Under the pieces are notes generated by a model. It was not told the origin of the DNA. It was given only the letters and a program-made list of their open reading frames with translations, and ran no database searches. The translations under genes and the position numbers were made by a program. From an uncultured Ruminococcus sp. (GTDB lineage: Bacteria > Bacillota > Clostridia > Oscillospirales > Ruminococcaceae), in assembly GCA_947174965.1 (NCBI GenBank), contig CAMWKY010000045.1:1-10883 (forward strand): a stretch of DNA of 10,883 nucleotides. The letters are read 5' to 3'. Shown in pieces: positions 1 to 6,219 of this stretch; the stretch's first letter is position 1; every line of letters starts with the position of its first letter.

Positions 1-687
1 GGATTTATGAATATGTATGATTCAGGCGGAAAAGGACTTGCATTGAAGTTTATCAATAAAAGAAAAAACAAAAAGCCTAATAAGGATTCAGACGATACGG
101 AAGATTTTGTAATGCCTGAACCTGATGAAATTTTTGATAATACAGAAGATGAAGAACTTGCTGAAACAGAATCCGAAACGACAGAAGAAGTGGCAGAGTC
201 TTTTGAAGAAAAAGCTGACAGTAAACCAAAAAAGAAAAAGAAATCGAAAAGTCCGAAAAATACGGACAAATCAGCAGAAAAAGACAATCGGCTTGATGAA
301 AAAATTGAGCTTGTACTTGATTTAGTGCGTTCAGCGGACAGACCGTTGCTTCATATCTGTAAGGGATTCAGATTCAGTAAGATTTATATTGATTTTATGA
401 TTGCAAATGAAGATGCTTATAAGTGCGCATTGAATTATGGCAGAATAAGCGGAGCAGTGTATAATCTTCTTGGATATATGGCAACTCTTTTCAGAGTAAG
501 TTATAAAACTGTTGATATTTTCCCTAATTTCAAGGAAAAAGAAAGCTGTTTTGATGCTTCTGTAAAATGCAGTTTCAAGCTTGTTACACCGATTATTGCA
601 GGAATCTATTTCCTGATAATATATATGTTCAGATTTTTCATTCCGCAGAAAATGCAGGAAAGAAAATTAAAAAAAGCGAAAAAGTGA
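1..687 (+). CDS. DUF2953-family membrane-associated protein, 5' end missing
   Basis: The reading frame is open from base 1 (Gly-Phe before the first Met at 7), so the gene very likely starts outside the window. Numbering from that Met, residues 1-20 look like the tail of the N-terminal beta-rich part. Residues about 28-70 form a strongly acidic linker and about 73-92 a lysine-rich one. Residues about 98-190 resemble the conserved DUF2953 core (LHICKGFRFSKIYID, then ANEDAYKCALNYGRISGAV, then DIFPNF). A hydrophobic segment at about 193-212 is followed by a basic tail. DUF2953 proteins usually also carry an N-terminal membrane helix, which would be in the missing part. In Bacillus subtilis the family member ytfI sits beside ytfJ, and the same pairing is seen here with gerW 11 bases downstream. 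Molecular function is unknown; a role with the sporulation-associated neighbour is inferred from synteny only. Confidence 0.8.
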   Translation, partial: GFMNMYDSGGKGLALKFINKRKNKKPNKDSDDTEDFVMPEPDEIFDNTEDEELAETESETTEEVAESFEEKADSKPKKKKKSKSPKNTDKSAEKDNRLDEKIELVLDLVRSADRPLLHICKGFRFSKIYIDFMIANEDAYKCALNYGRISGAVYNLLGYMATLFRVSYKTVDIFPNFKEKESCFDASVKCSFKLVTPIIAGIYFLIIYMFRFFIPQKMQERKLKKAKK

Positions 688-698
688 GGTTTTAAATT

Positions 699-1124
699 AT
701 GGATACAAAGAAAAAGCCATCTATAAATGAATTGATAGGCGTTTCAATGGAAAAAGTCAAGGAAATGGCAGATGTCAACTCAATCATAGGCGACCCTATT
801 ACAACAGCAGACGGAACTACAGTTATTCCGATTTCCAAAGTATGCTATGGATTTGCTTCGGGTGGTTCTGATTTGCCTTCAAAATATGACAAGGACTTAT
901 TTGCAGGCGGAGCAGGTGCAGGAATAAGCATAAAGCCAGAGGGATTTCTTGTTATTTCACCTGATGGAACTACAAAAATGGTTACCGTTGAATCAGGAAA
1001 CGACAAAATCAACAGTGCTATAAACTCTGTTCCTACTTTTATTGAGAAAATTCAGTCTATAATAAACAAGAAGAAAGCAGGCAAAAAAAATCCGGAGGAA
1101 AGTGAAGTTTCTCTCACGGACTGA
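699..1124 (+). CDS. ytfJ: GerW/YtfJ family sporulation protein
   Basis: The 141-residue product matches the compact GerW (YtfJ) family in length and pattern. It has an N-terminal helix with the family-like start INELIGVSMEKVKEMAD (residues 9-25), then GDPI and TVIPISKV (41-48), the Gly/Ser-rich GFASGGSD (51-58), and GGAGAGISIKPEGFLVI (70-86). It ends in a basic-acidic tail. In B. subtilis YtfJ is made in the forespore under sigma-F and is needed for normal spore germination; the biochemical activity is not established. A GAGG ribosome binding site lies about nine bases before the ATG. It follows the DUF2953 gene by 11 bases, so the two are probably co-transcribed. Presence suggests, but does not prove, a sporulating lineage, because homologues persist in clostridia not known to sporulate. 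Confidence 0.9.
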   Translation: MDTKKKPSINELIGVSMEKVKEMADVNSIIGDPITTADGTTVIPISKVCYGFASGGSDLPSKYDKDLFAGGAGAGISIKPEGFLVISPDGTTKMVTVESGNDKINSAINSVPTFIEKIQSIINKKKAGKKNPEESEVSLTD

Positions 1125-1142
1125 TTGTAATATAGCATGGCT

Positions 1143-1192
1143 TTTCCGCATATTATACAGAGAAATATATTTTTTTCGGAGGTATGCGGAAA
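1143..1192 (+). promoter_or_regulatory. inverted repeat flanking the dacF ribosome binding site
   Basis: A perfect 10-base inverted repeat has arms at 1143-1152 (TTTCCGCATA) and 1183-1192 (TATGCGGAAA). The right arm ends on the A of the dacF ATG. The Shine-Dalgarno sequence GGAGG (1178-1182) lies at the end of the 30-base loop, right against the arm. As RNA this could fold so that the start codon region is paired, which would make dacF translation conditional. As DNA it could be an operator. It occupies the only sizeable gap (67 bases) in this block. No convincing sigma-A promoter is present: a TTGTAA/TATTAT pair has a 20-base spacer. The function is inference. Confidence 0.4.
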
Positions 1193-2319
1193 TGAAAAAG
1201 TATGCTGTTATTCTGTCGATAATGATGATTTTTCAGGGATTGAATATTTCTGATGTATATGCTGATGATAAAGTAGAAGTTTCTGCAAAAGCGGCAGTTG
1301 TTATTTCTGCTGATACGGGAGAAATTCTGTTTGAACATAACAGCAACGAAAAACTCCCTATGGCAAGTACGACAAAAATCATGACAACTTTGCTTTGCAT
1401 CGAAAGCGGAAATCTTGATGAGCCTTTTATCGTGGACAGTGATGCTATTCACGTAGAAGGTTCGTCAATGGGATTGAAGGAGGGCGATACTGTTACAAAG
1501 TATGCGTTGTGTTGCGGAATGCTTCTGCCGTCGGGAAATGATGCTGCAAATGCTACAGCGGTAAAACTGGCAGGAAGTATTGAAAATTTTGCTGAAATGA
1601 TGAACGACAGGGCAAAGGAAATGGGCTTGACAAAGACTTATTTTGTTACTCCGTCAGGACTTGAGGGGGAGGGGCATGGCTCGTCTGCCTATGATATGGC
1701 GATTCTTGCATCAGAAGCACTGAAAAATGATATTTTCCGTGAAATATGTTCAAGTGAAACTATAAAACTTGAATATGGCAATCCGCCATATACACGCTGG
1801 CTGAAAAATACAAACAAACTTCTTTCACTCTATAGCGGTACATATGGCGTTAAAACAGGATTTACAGATGAAGCAGGTCGCTGTCTTGTTTCAGCTTGTG
1901 AGCGTGACGGAAAAAATCTTATCTGCGTAACACTGAATGACCGCAACGACTGGAATGACCATTCCGCTTTATATGACAGCTGTTTCAGGCTTGTAAAGAC
2001 TGTTGATTTTGAAATTCCAGAAGATATACAGCTTGATGTTGCAGGTGCAGAAAAAGACAAAATAAGCGTTACTGCCGACCCTCTACATTTCACAACGCTT
2101 TCAGCAGATGCCGGTGACTTTGATTATATCGTCAATGCACCGCCGTTTGTGTATGCGCCTGTTCATGAGAGAGATGAAGTGGCAGAATTAAGCATATACT
2201 ACAAAAACAGAAAAATTACGCAGATTCCGCTGTATTCGGCAGAAGATGCGGATTATAAGATACCTGAACCAGAAAAGAAAAAGAATTTTATTACTAAAAT
2301 CAAGGAGTTTTTCTCCTGA
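1192..2319 (+). CDS. dacF: D-alanyl-D-alanine carboxypeptidase, DacF/PBP5 type (S11 peptidase)
   Basis: A 375-residue low-molecular-weight penicillin-binding protein that removes the terminal D-Ala from peptidoglycan pentapeptides outside the membrane. The three active-site motifs are present and in order: SxxK (S59-T-T-K62, with the nucleophile Ser59 and base Lys62), SxN (S114-G-N116) and KTG (221-223). Residues 1-24 form a signal peptide (KK, hydrophobic stretch, VYA then DDK), predicting cleavage after Ala24. Residues about 270-355 fit the beta-rich PBP5 C-terminal domain, and the last 14 residues (KKKNFITKIKEFFS) look like the amphipathic membrane anchor of the family. The start at 1192 was chosen over an in-frame GTG at 1102 because it gives the signal peptide and has GGAGG nine bases upstream. 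Clostridial dacF-type genes next to ytfJ fit a sporulation-linked or general wall role; which one cannot be told from sequence. Confidence 0.93.
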   Translation: MKKYAVILSIMMIFQGLNISDVYADDKVEVSAKAAVVISADTGEILFEHNSNEKLPMASTTKIMTTLLCIESGNLDEPFIVDSDAIHVEGSSMGLKEGDTVTKYALCCGMLLPSGNDAANATAVKLAGSIENFAEMMNDRAKEMGLTKTYFVTPSGLEGEGHGSSAYDMAILASEALKNDIFREICSSETIKLEYGNPPYTRWLKNTNKLLSLYSGTYGVKTGFTDEAGRCLVSACERDGKNLICVTLNDRNDWNDHSALYDSCFRLVKTVDFEIPEDIQLDVAGAEKDKISVTADPLHFTTLSADAGDFDYIVNAPPFVYAPVHERDEVAELSIYYKNRKITQIPLYSAEDADYKIPEPEKKKNFITKIKEFFS

Positions 2320-2326
2320 AAGGAGA
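2303..2326 (+). promoter_or_regulatory. two mutually exclusive small hairpins over the dacF stop and rluB ribosome binding site
   Basis: AGGAG (2303-2307) can pair with CTCCT (2313-2317) across a five-base loop. Alternatively TCTCCT (2312-2317) can pair with AGGAGA (2321-2326), the rluB Shine-Dalgarno, across a three-base GAA loop. The central CTCCT ends on the first base of the dacF stop codon. The second hairpin would hide the rluB ribosome binding site until ribosomes finishing dacF open it, a common layout for translational coupling. The stems are short, so this could simply reflect SD-like sequence composition. Confidence 0.3.
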
Positions 2327-2330
2327 CAAA

Positions 2331-3062
2331 ATGGAAAAAATAAGAATACAGAAAATGATTGCCGACAGTGGATACTGTTCACGCAGAAAAGCAGAGGAGC
2401 TTATTTCAAAAGGCAAGGTTAAACTGAACGGACGTTCTGTTAAATTAGGTGACAAATGCGGATTCAATGATATTATCACGATTGACGGAGAACGTATAAA
2501 TATGCCACGAAAGAAAAAATTTGTCTATATCATGATGAATAAGCCACGTGGATATGTTACAACAGTATCAGACGAACTTGACAGACGTTGTGTAATGGAT
2601 TTACTGGAAGATGTTGAGGAACGTGTGTACCCTGTTGGCAGACTTGACAGAAATTCAGAAGGACTTCTGCTTTTCACTAATGACGGCGAATTTGCAAATA
2701 ATATAATGCACCCGAGCAGGCATATATCCAAAACATATCGTGTAACAGTTCGCCCCGATATAAACGACGAACAGCTTGTACAGCTTTCAGAGGGTGTCGA
2801 GATTGACGGCAAAAAGACACTTCCTGCAACTGTTATTGTAAAAGAAAAACAGCAGGGCAGAGTTGTTCTGCTTATCACCATAAGAGAGGGCAGAAACAGA
2901 CAGATTCGTAAAATGTGTGAAGCAGTTGGACTTGAAGTTGCAAGACTTCGCCGAATCAGTGTAGGTCCTTTGCGTCTTGGTATGCTTAAACCGGGAGCAT
3001 GGCGAGAACTTACAGCAGATGAACTTCGTGCTATAAGAACGGCTATAGGCAAGGAGAAGTAA
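2331..3062 (+). CDS. rluB: RluB/RsuA-family pseudouridine synthase
   Basis: A 243-residue RNA pseudouridine synthase of the RsuA/RluB/E/F family. Residues about 3-55 form an S4 RNA-binding domain (RIQKMIADSGYCSRRKAEELI, split here as IQKMIADSGYC and SRRKAEELI, then GKVKLNGR). The catalytic domain has NKPRGYVTT (70-78) and the signature GRLDRNSEGLLLFTNDG (103-119), where Asp106 is the predicted catalytic aspartate. It ends with the family motif EGRNRQIRKMCEAVG and LRRISVGPLRLG. In Firmicutes this gene commonly lies with scpA/scpB, ytfJ and dacF, and its substrate in B. subtilis is a 23S rRNA uridine; the exact position here is inferred from family membership. AGGAG sits five bases before the ATG, and the gene starts 11 bases after dacF. 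Confidence 0.93.
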   Translation: MEKIRIQKMIADSGYCSRRKAEELISKGKVKLNGRSVKLGDKCGFNDIITIDGERINMPRKKKFVYIMMNKPRGYVTTVSDELDRRCVMDLLEDVEERVYPVGRLDRNSEGLLLFTNDGEFANNIMHPSRHISKTYRVTVRPDINDEQLVQLSEGVEIDGKKTLPATVIVKEKQQGRVVLLITIREGRNRQIRKMCEAVGLEVARLRRISVGPLRLGMLKPGAWRELTADELRAIRTAIGKEK

Positions 3063-3066
3063 ACAG

Positions 3067-3450
3067 ATGCTTGAAATACAGGAAAAATTTGACAATACAG
3101 GTTATGAAGCTGTTATAAAACAGGCAGGTATAAACAACGTCCACATAACAGAGGCAATGGAACAGGGCAATGCAACAGGGTTTATTGCTTATGCCTATGA
3201 ATCGGAAAGAACTGTTGTATATGATTATGATGACAACGGCGACCTTATGCTTTGTGATGGTCTTGTGCGTTCTGTTATGTTCAAAAGCGTGCTGAAAGGA
3301 ATTGAAACAATGGTTTTTGAGATTGCAGACAAAAGCAAGTTTGAGAATCTGAAAAAACTGCATTTTCTTTCAGATGACAGCAATATCTGTGAAAATCTTG
3401 ACGGATTTATGAATACCTGTAAGTCATGTAGAAAAAAGGAGGCGGATTGA
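3067..3450 (+). CDS. small GNAT-like protein of unknown function
   Basis: A 127-residue soluble protein with no signal peptide or membrane segment. I do not recognise a named family. Residues about 23-50 (NNVHITEAMEQG, then GFIAYAYE) and 62-100 (LCDGLVRSVMFKSVLKG, then a short variable part and LKKLHF) resemble the beta-strand, helix and strand pattern of a reduced N-acetyltransferase (GNAT) fold, in which a DGL-R-aliphatic helix is followed by an LGF-like strand. The canonical acetyl-CoA pyrophosphate loop (R/Q-x-x-G-x-G/A) is not visible, so activity is doubtful. Cysteines at 63, 108, 118 and 121 include a C-terminal TCKSCRKK that could bind metal or form a disulfide. AAGGAG overlapping the rluB end supplies translation ten bases before the ATG. 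It is four bases after rluB and one base before metA, so it is surely co-transcribed. The GNAT assignment is tentative. Confidence 0.75.
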   Translation: MLEIQEKFDNTGYEAVIKQAGINNVHITEAMEQGNATGFIAYAYESERTVVYDYDDNGDLMLCDGLVRSVMFKSVLKGIETMVFEIADKSKFENLKKLHFLSDDSNICENLDGFMNTCKSCRKKEAD

Positions 3451-3454
3451 TGTG
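3436..3454 (+). promoter_or_regulatory. metA ribosome binding site with overlapping ATG and GTG starts
   Basis: AAGGAGG (3436-3442) is a near-perfect Shine-Dalgarno. Seven bases later comes an ATG (3450) that opens only a three-codon frame (Met-Cys-Leu, stop at 3459-3461). Nine bases later comes the GTG at 3452 that opens metA. The GTG is chosen because it yields the family-typical N terminus MPI. The ATG shares its first base with the TGA stop of the upstream gene (TGATGTG). Confidence 0.7.
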
Positions 3455-4399
3455 CCTATAAGAATATCTTCTGAACTTCCTGCATTTAAGACATTAGGCG
3501 AGGAAAATATATTTGTAATGTCAAAGGAACGTGCAGAACATCAGGATATACGACCGCTTAAAGTGCTGATTCTTAACATTATGCCGAAAAAAATTGAAAC
3601 AGAGTGTCAGCTTCTTAGACTTTTAAGCAATACACCGTTGCAGGTTGATATTGAACTTCTGCAAATGGCATCTCATGTATCTAAAAATACGTCAAGACAT
3701 CATCTTGAATCATTCTATAAAACTTTTGACGAAATAAAAGATTGCAGATACGACGGTATGATTGTAACGGGCGCACCTGTTGAACTTCTTGATTATGAGC
3801 AGGTGGACTACTGGCAAGAAATAACGGAAATATTTGAGTGGTCAAAAACTCATGTATTTTCGTCACTTCATATCTGCTGGGCGGCTCAGGCTGGATTATA
3901 TTATCACTTCGGAATACCAAAATATCCGCTGAAACAAAAAATGTTCGGTATCTTTCCGCACAAGGCAGAAGTCGAAAACAGTCTGATTTTAAGAGGTTTT
4001 GACGATATTTTCTATGTACCGCACAGCAGAAATACAGAGGTACGCCGTGAGGATATTGAAAAGGAAAAGCAGTTGATTATCCTGACAAGTTCCGAACTTT
4101 CAGGAGTTCATATAATTGCAAACAAAAACGGCAGGCAGTATTTTATCACAGGTCATTCAGAATATGACAGAGATACTATAGCATCAGAGTATTTCCGTGA
4201 CGTAAAAAAGGGGATTGACATACAGTTGCCTTATAATTATTTCCCCGACAACAACCCTGAAAATACACCTGTTTTTTCGTGGAGATGTACAGCAAATCTC
4301 ATGTTTTCAAACTGGCTTAATTATTGTGTTTATCAGCGTACACCTTATAATCTTGATGAACTTGAAATAAGAAGCTGGACGTGGGAAACCGACTATTAA
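3452..4399 (+). CDS. metA: homoserine O-acyltransferase MetA, predicted acetyl-CoA specific
   Basis: A 315-residue MetA-family enzyme that activates the hydroxyl of homoserine at the first committed step of methionine synthesis in the cytoplasm. The fold is glutamine-amidotransferase-like. Cys142 (LHICWAAQAGLYYH) is the acyl-enzyme nucleophile, and His235 and Glu237 (FITGHSEYDR) complete the catalytic set, in the same numbering as E. coli MetA. Length is full and the N terminus MPIRISSELPA is typical. Residue 111 is Glu (GAPVELLDYEQVDYW). Published work on Bacillus cereus and E. coli MetA showed that Glu at 111 goes with acetyl-CoA and Gly with succinyl-CoA, so O-acetylhomoserine is the predicted product. 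Automated annotation often calls such genes succinyltransferase. The gene is translated from GTG and is embedded in the operon with no room for an S-box riboswitch of its own. It is 13 bases before the DUF4190 gene. Confidence 0.95.
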   Translation: MPIRISSELPAFKTLGEENIFVMSKERAEHQDIRPLKVLILNIMPKKIETECQLLRLLSNTPLQVDIELLQMASHVSKNTSRHHLESFYKTFDEIKDCRYDGMIVTGAPVELLDYEQVDYWQEITEIFEWSKTHVFSSLHICWAAQAGLYYHFGIPKYPLKQKMFGIFPHKAEVENSLILRGFDDIFYVPHSRNTEVRREDIEKEKQLIILTSSELSGVHIIANKNGRQYFITGHSEYDRDTIASEYFRDVKKGIDIQLPYNYFPDNNPENTPVFSWRCTANLMFSNWLNYCVYQRTPYNLDELEIRSWTWETDY

Positions 4400-4412
4400 A
4401 AAGGAGTATAAA

Positions 4413-4970
4413 ATGGACGAGCAGTTTAATCCGTATAATTATAATGAAAACTTTAACCCGAATCTGCCAAAGCAAAAACCGATATGGGCATCAGTAACAA
4501 GCTTTGTATTAGGTCTTTTAAATATATGCCTATGTTGCTGTACAACGTATATTTTTGCACCGCTTTCACTTATTTTTGGCATAATAGCATTAAGCAAAAA
4601 GTGGGCTGGAAAAGGTCTTGCAATTACAGGTGTGATTCTTTCGTCAATATCAATTATCTTCTTGATAGTATCAAATATTGCACTTAAAGAAGTGAACAAC
4701 GATATAACAAAATTTATCATGAATGCAGACAAGTATGTGCAGGAATATGAGGAAACGGGCGAAGTTCCTGAAGATTTCAAAAAATATTGCGACCCTGAAT
4801 ATGACAACGTATGGAAATCTTTTGGTTATGACAGTTTTGACGACTTCTATAAAGACTATATGGACGGCTTTACAGAAAAATATTACAGCAGAAATGGAAA
4901 CACTGGAAACCGTAATACAGATTCCGATGATTTTCTTGATAATGCAGGCGAAAAACCTGTAGACTTATAA
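4413..4970 (+). CDS. DUF4190-domain membrane protein
   Basis: A 185-residue protein with an Asn/Tyr/Pro-rich cytoplasmic-looking N terminus (1-22). Two hydrophobic blocks at about 25-60 and 67-91 are separated by the basic loop SKKWAGKG, matching the DUF4190 pattern in which a small-residue helix ends at GIIALSKK and a second begins at GLAITGVILSS. Residues 92-185 are hydrophilic and acidic, with aromatic repeats (FGYDSFDDFYKDYMDGF) and an Asn/Asp-rich tail. A cluster of three cysteines sits at 40-42 in the first hydrophobic block, with another at 38. The protein has no known activity; it is the last gene of the plus-strand block and is followed directly by a terminator. AAGGAG lies six to seven bases before the ATG. 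A link with metA or wall synthesis is not supported beyond co-transcription. Confidence 0.85.
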   Translation: MDEQFNPYNYNENFNPNLPKQKPIWASVTSFVLGLLNICLCCCTTYIFAPLSLIFGIIALSKKWAGKGLAITGVILSSISIIFLIVSNIALKEVNNDITKFIMNADKYVQEYEETGEVPEDFKKYCDPEYDNVWKSFGYDSFDDFYKDYMDGFTEKYYSRNGNTGNRNTDSDDFLDNAGEKPVDL

Positions 4971-4977
4971 AAAAATT

Positions 4978-5006
4978 CTCTCCGGATTTTTTCCGGAGAG
5001 TTTTTT
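4978..5006. terminator. bidirectional intrinsic terminator
   Basis: A perfect nine-base stem, CTCTCCGGA (4978-4986) with TCCGGAGAG (4992-5000), closes a five-T loop and is followed by six T on the plus strand. On the minus strand the same stem is followed by AA and a run of T (complement of 4967-4975). It lies between the converging DUF4190 gene, which ends eight bases earlier, and dapL, which ends at 5011, and so can stop both transcripts. Confidence 0.92.
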
Positions 5007-5010
5007 GTTA

Positions 5011-6219
5011 TTACATTGATTCAACAAGACCTCTGAAACGTTCCATAGCCTCAATAGTACGCTGTCTGTCGCCGAATGATGTAAGTCTGAACCAGCCTTC
5101 ACCGTTCTTGCCGAAACCAGCTCCGGGAGTGCCGACAACCTGAATCTTTTCAAGCATAAGGTCAAAAAATTCCCAACTTCCCATATTGTTCGGGCATTTA
5201 AACCATATGTATGGTGAATTTATTCCGCCAGTGAATTTAACTCCTAAAGATGTCATTGTATCAGCGATAATGCGTGCATTTTCCTGATAATATGCGATAT
5301 TTTCGTGAATCTGTTTAAGTCCCTCATCTGTAAATACAGCAGCTGCGGCACATTGTACAGGATATGAAACGCCATTGAATTTGCTTCCCTGACGACGACC
5401 CCATAACTGCGCAACTGAAACATCTGTTCCGTCGCTTGCCTTTACAATAAGTTCGTTCGGGATTACAGTATATCCGCATCTCATGCCTGTAAATCCAGCT
5501 GTTTTGGAGAGTGAACACATTTCAATTGCAACTTCCTTTGCACCGTCAACACAGAAAATACTGCGTGGAATATTGTCTTCTGTTATAAATGCTTCGTATG
5601 CTGAATCATAGATAATTACAGCGTTATTCTGCTTTGCATAGTCAATCCATGTTTTAAGCTGTTCAGCCGTATAAACAGAGCCAGTCGGATTATTAGGTGA
5701 GCATAAATAGATAATATCAGCATGAATACTGAAATCAGGCATAGCTGCAAAGCCGTTTTCCTCATTTGAATCAGCATAGATGATTTTACGTCCGTTCATA
5801 AGATTTGAGTCAACATATACAGGATAAGCAGGGTCTGTTACAAGGATAATATTGTCATCTCCGAAAATATCGACGATATTTCCGCAGTCAGCCTTTGCAC
5901 CGTCATTTATACGGATTTCATCAGGTGAAACATCAGCCCCGAAACTCTTGTAATAGTTCGATACGGCATTTTTGAGGAAGTCATAACCTGCACCGCTGTC
6001 TTCATAGCCCTTGAAAGTCTCTTTTACTCCCATTTCGTCGCAACCCTTTTTCATTGCATCAATTACAACTGGTGCAATAGGCAAAGTAACATCACCGATA
6101 CCCATACGTATAATATCGGCATCAGGGTTTGCTGTCTTGTAAGCATTGATTTTCTTTGCTATATTGATAAATAAGTAGTTTTTCTCAAGTTTGAGAAAGT
6201 TTTCGTTTAACTGTGGCAT
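5011..6219 (-). CDS. dapL: LL-diaminopimelate aminotransferase
   Basis: A 402-residue fold-type I PLP enzyme that makes LL-2,6-diaminopimelate from tetrahydrodipicolinate and glutamate in one step, bypassing the succinylase and acetylase branches of lysine synthesis. It starts MPQLNENFLKL, typical of DapL, and has MGIGDVTLP (39-47), GYEDSGAGYDFL (71-82), the cofactor-contacting YLCSPNNPTG (171-180) and YDSAYEAF (204-211), the Schiff-base Lys239 in SLSKTAGFTGMRCGY, and Arg378 in GWFRLTSFG for the substrate carboxylate. Length is that of the family. AAGGAG lies eight bases before the ATG, inside the end of dapF. The gene overlaps dapF by one base (TAATG), so translation is probably coupled, and its product is the direct substrate of DapF. 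It ends at the shared terminator. Confidence 0.97.
   Translation of the reverse strand: MPQLNENFLKLEKNYLFINIAKKINAYKTANPDADIIRMGIGDVTLPIAPVVIDAMKKGCDEMGVKETFKGYEDSGAGYDFLKNAVSNYYKSFGADVSPDEIRINDGAKADCGNIVDIFGDDNIILVTDPAYPVYVDSNLMNGRKIIYADSNEENGFAAMPDFSIHADIIYLCSPNNPTGSVYTAEQLKTWIDYAKQNNAVIIYDSAYEAFITEDNIPRSIFCVDGAKEVAIEMCSLSKTAGFTGMRCGYTVIPNELIVKASDGTDVSVAQLWGRRQGSKFNGVSYPVQCAAAAVFTDEGLKQIHENIAYYQENARIIADTMTSLGVKFTGGINSPYIWFKCPNNMGSWEFFDLMLEKIQVVGTPGAGFGKNGEGWFRLTSFGDRQRTIEAMERFRGLVESM

Noticed and set aside
1125..1156. Possible promoter TTGTAA / TATTAT before dacF
   Set aside because: The spacer is 20 bases, too long for a typical sigma-A promoter, and the -35 is weak.
1102..1191. GTG start that would extend dacF by 30 residues and overlap gerW
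   Set aside because: Its GGAGG is only three bases away, and the extension would bury the signal peptide that begins neatly at 1192.
2525..3052. Long minus-strand open frame of 175 codons opposite rluB
   Set aside because: It is antisense to a clear pseudouridine synthase, is Ser/Arg/Leu-rich with no recognisable domain, and reflects the codon use of the real gene.
3400..3451. Possible S-box or other methionine riboswitch before metA
   Set aside because: metA begins one base after the previous gene, leaving no room.
4439..4807. Minus-strand open frame of 122 codons opposite the DUF4190 gene
   Set aside because: No ribosome binding site or domain; it mirrors the membrane protein on the plus strand.
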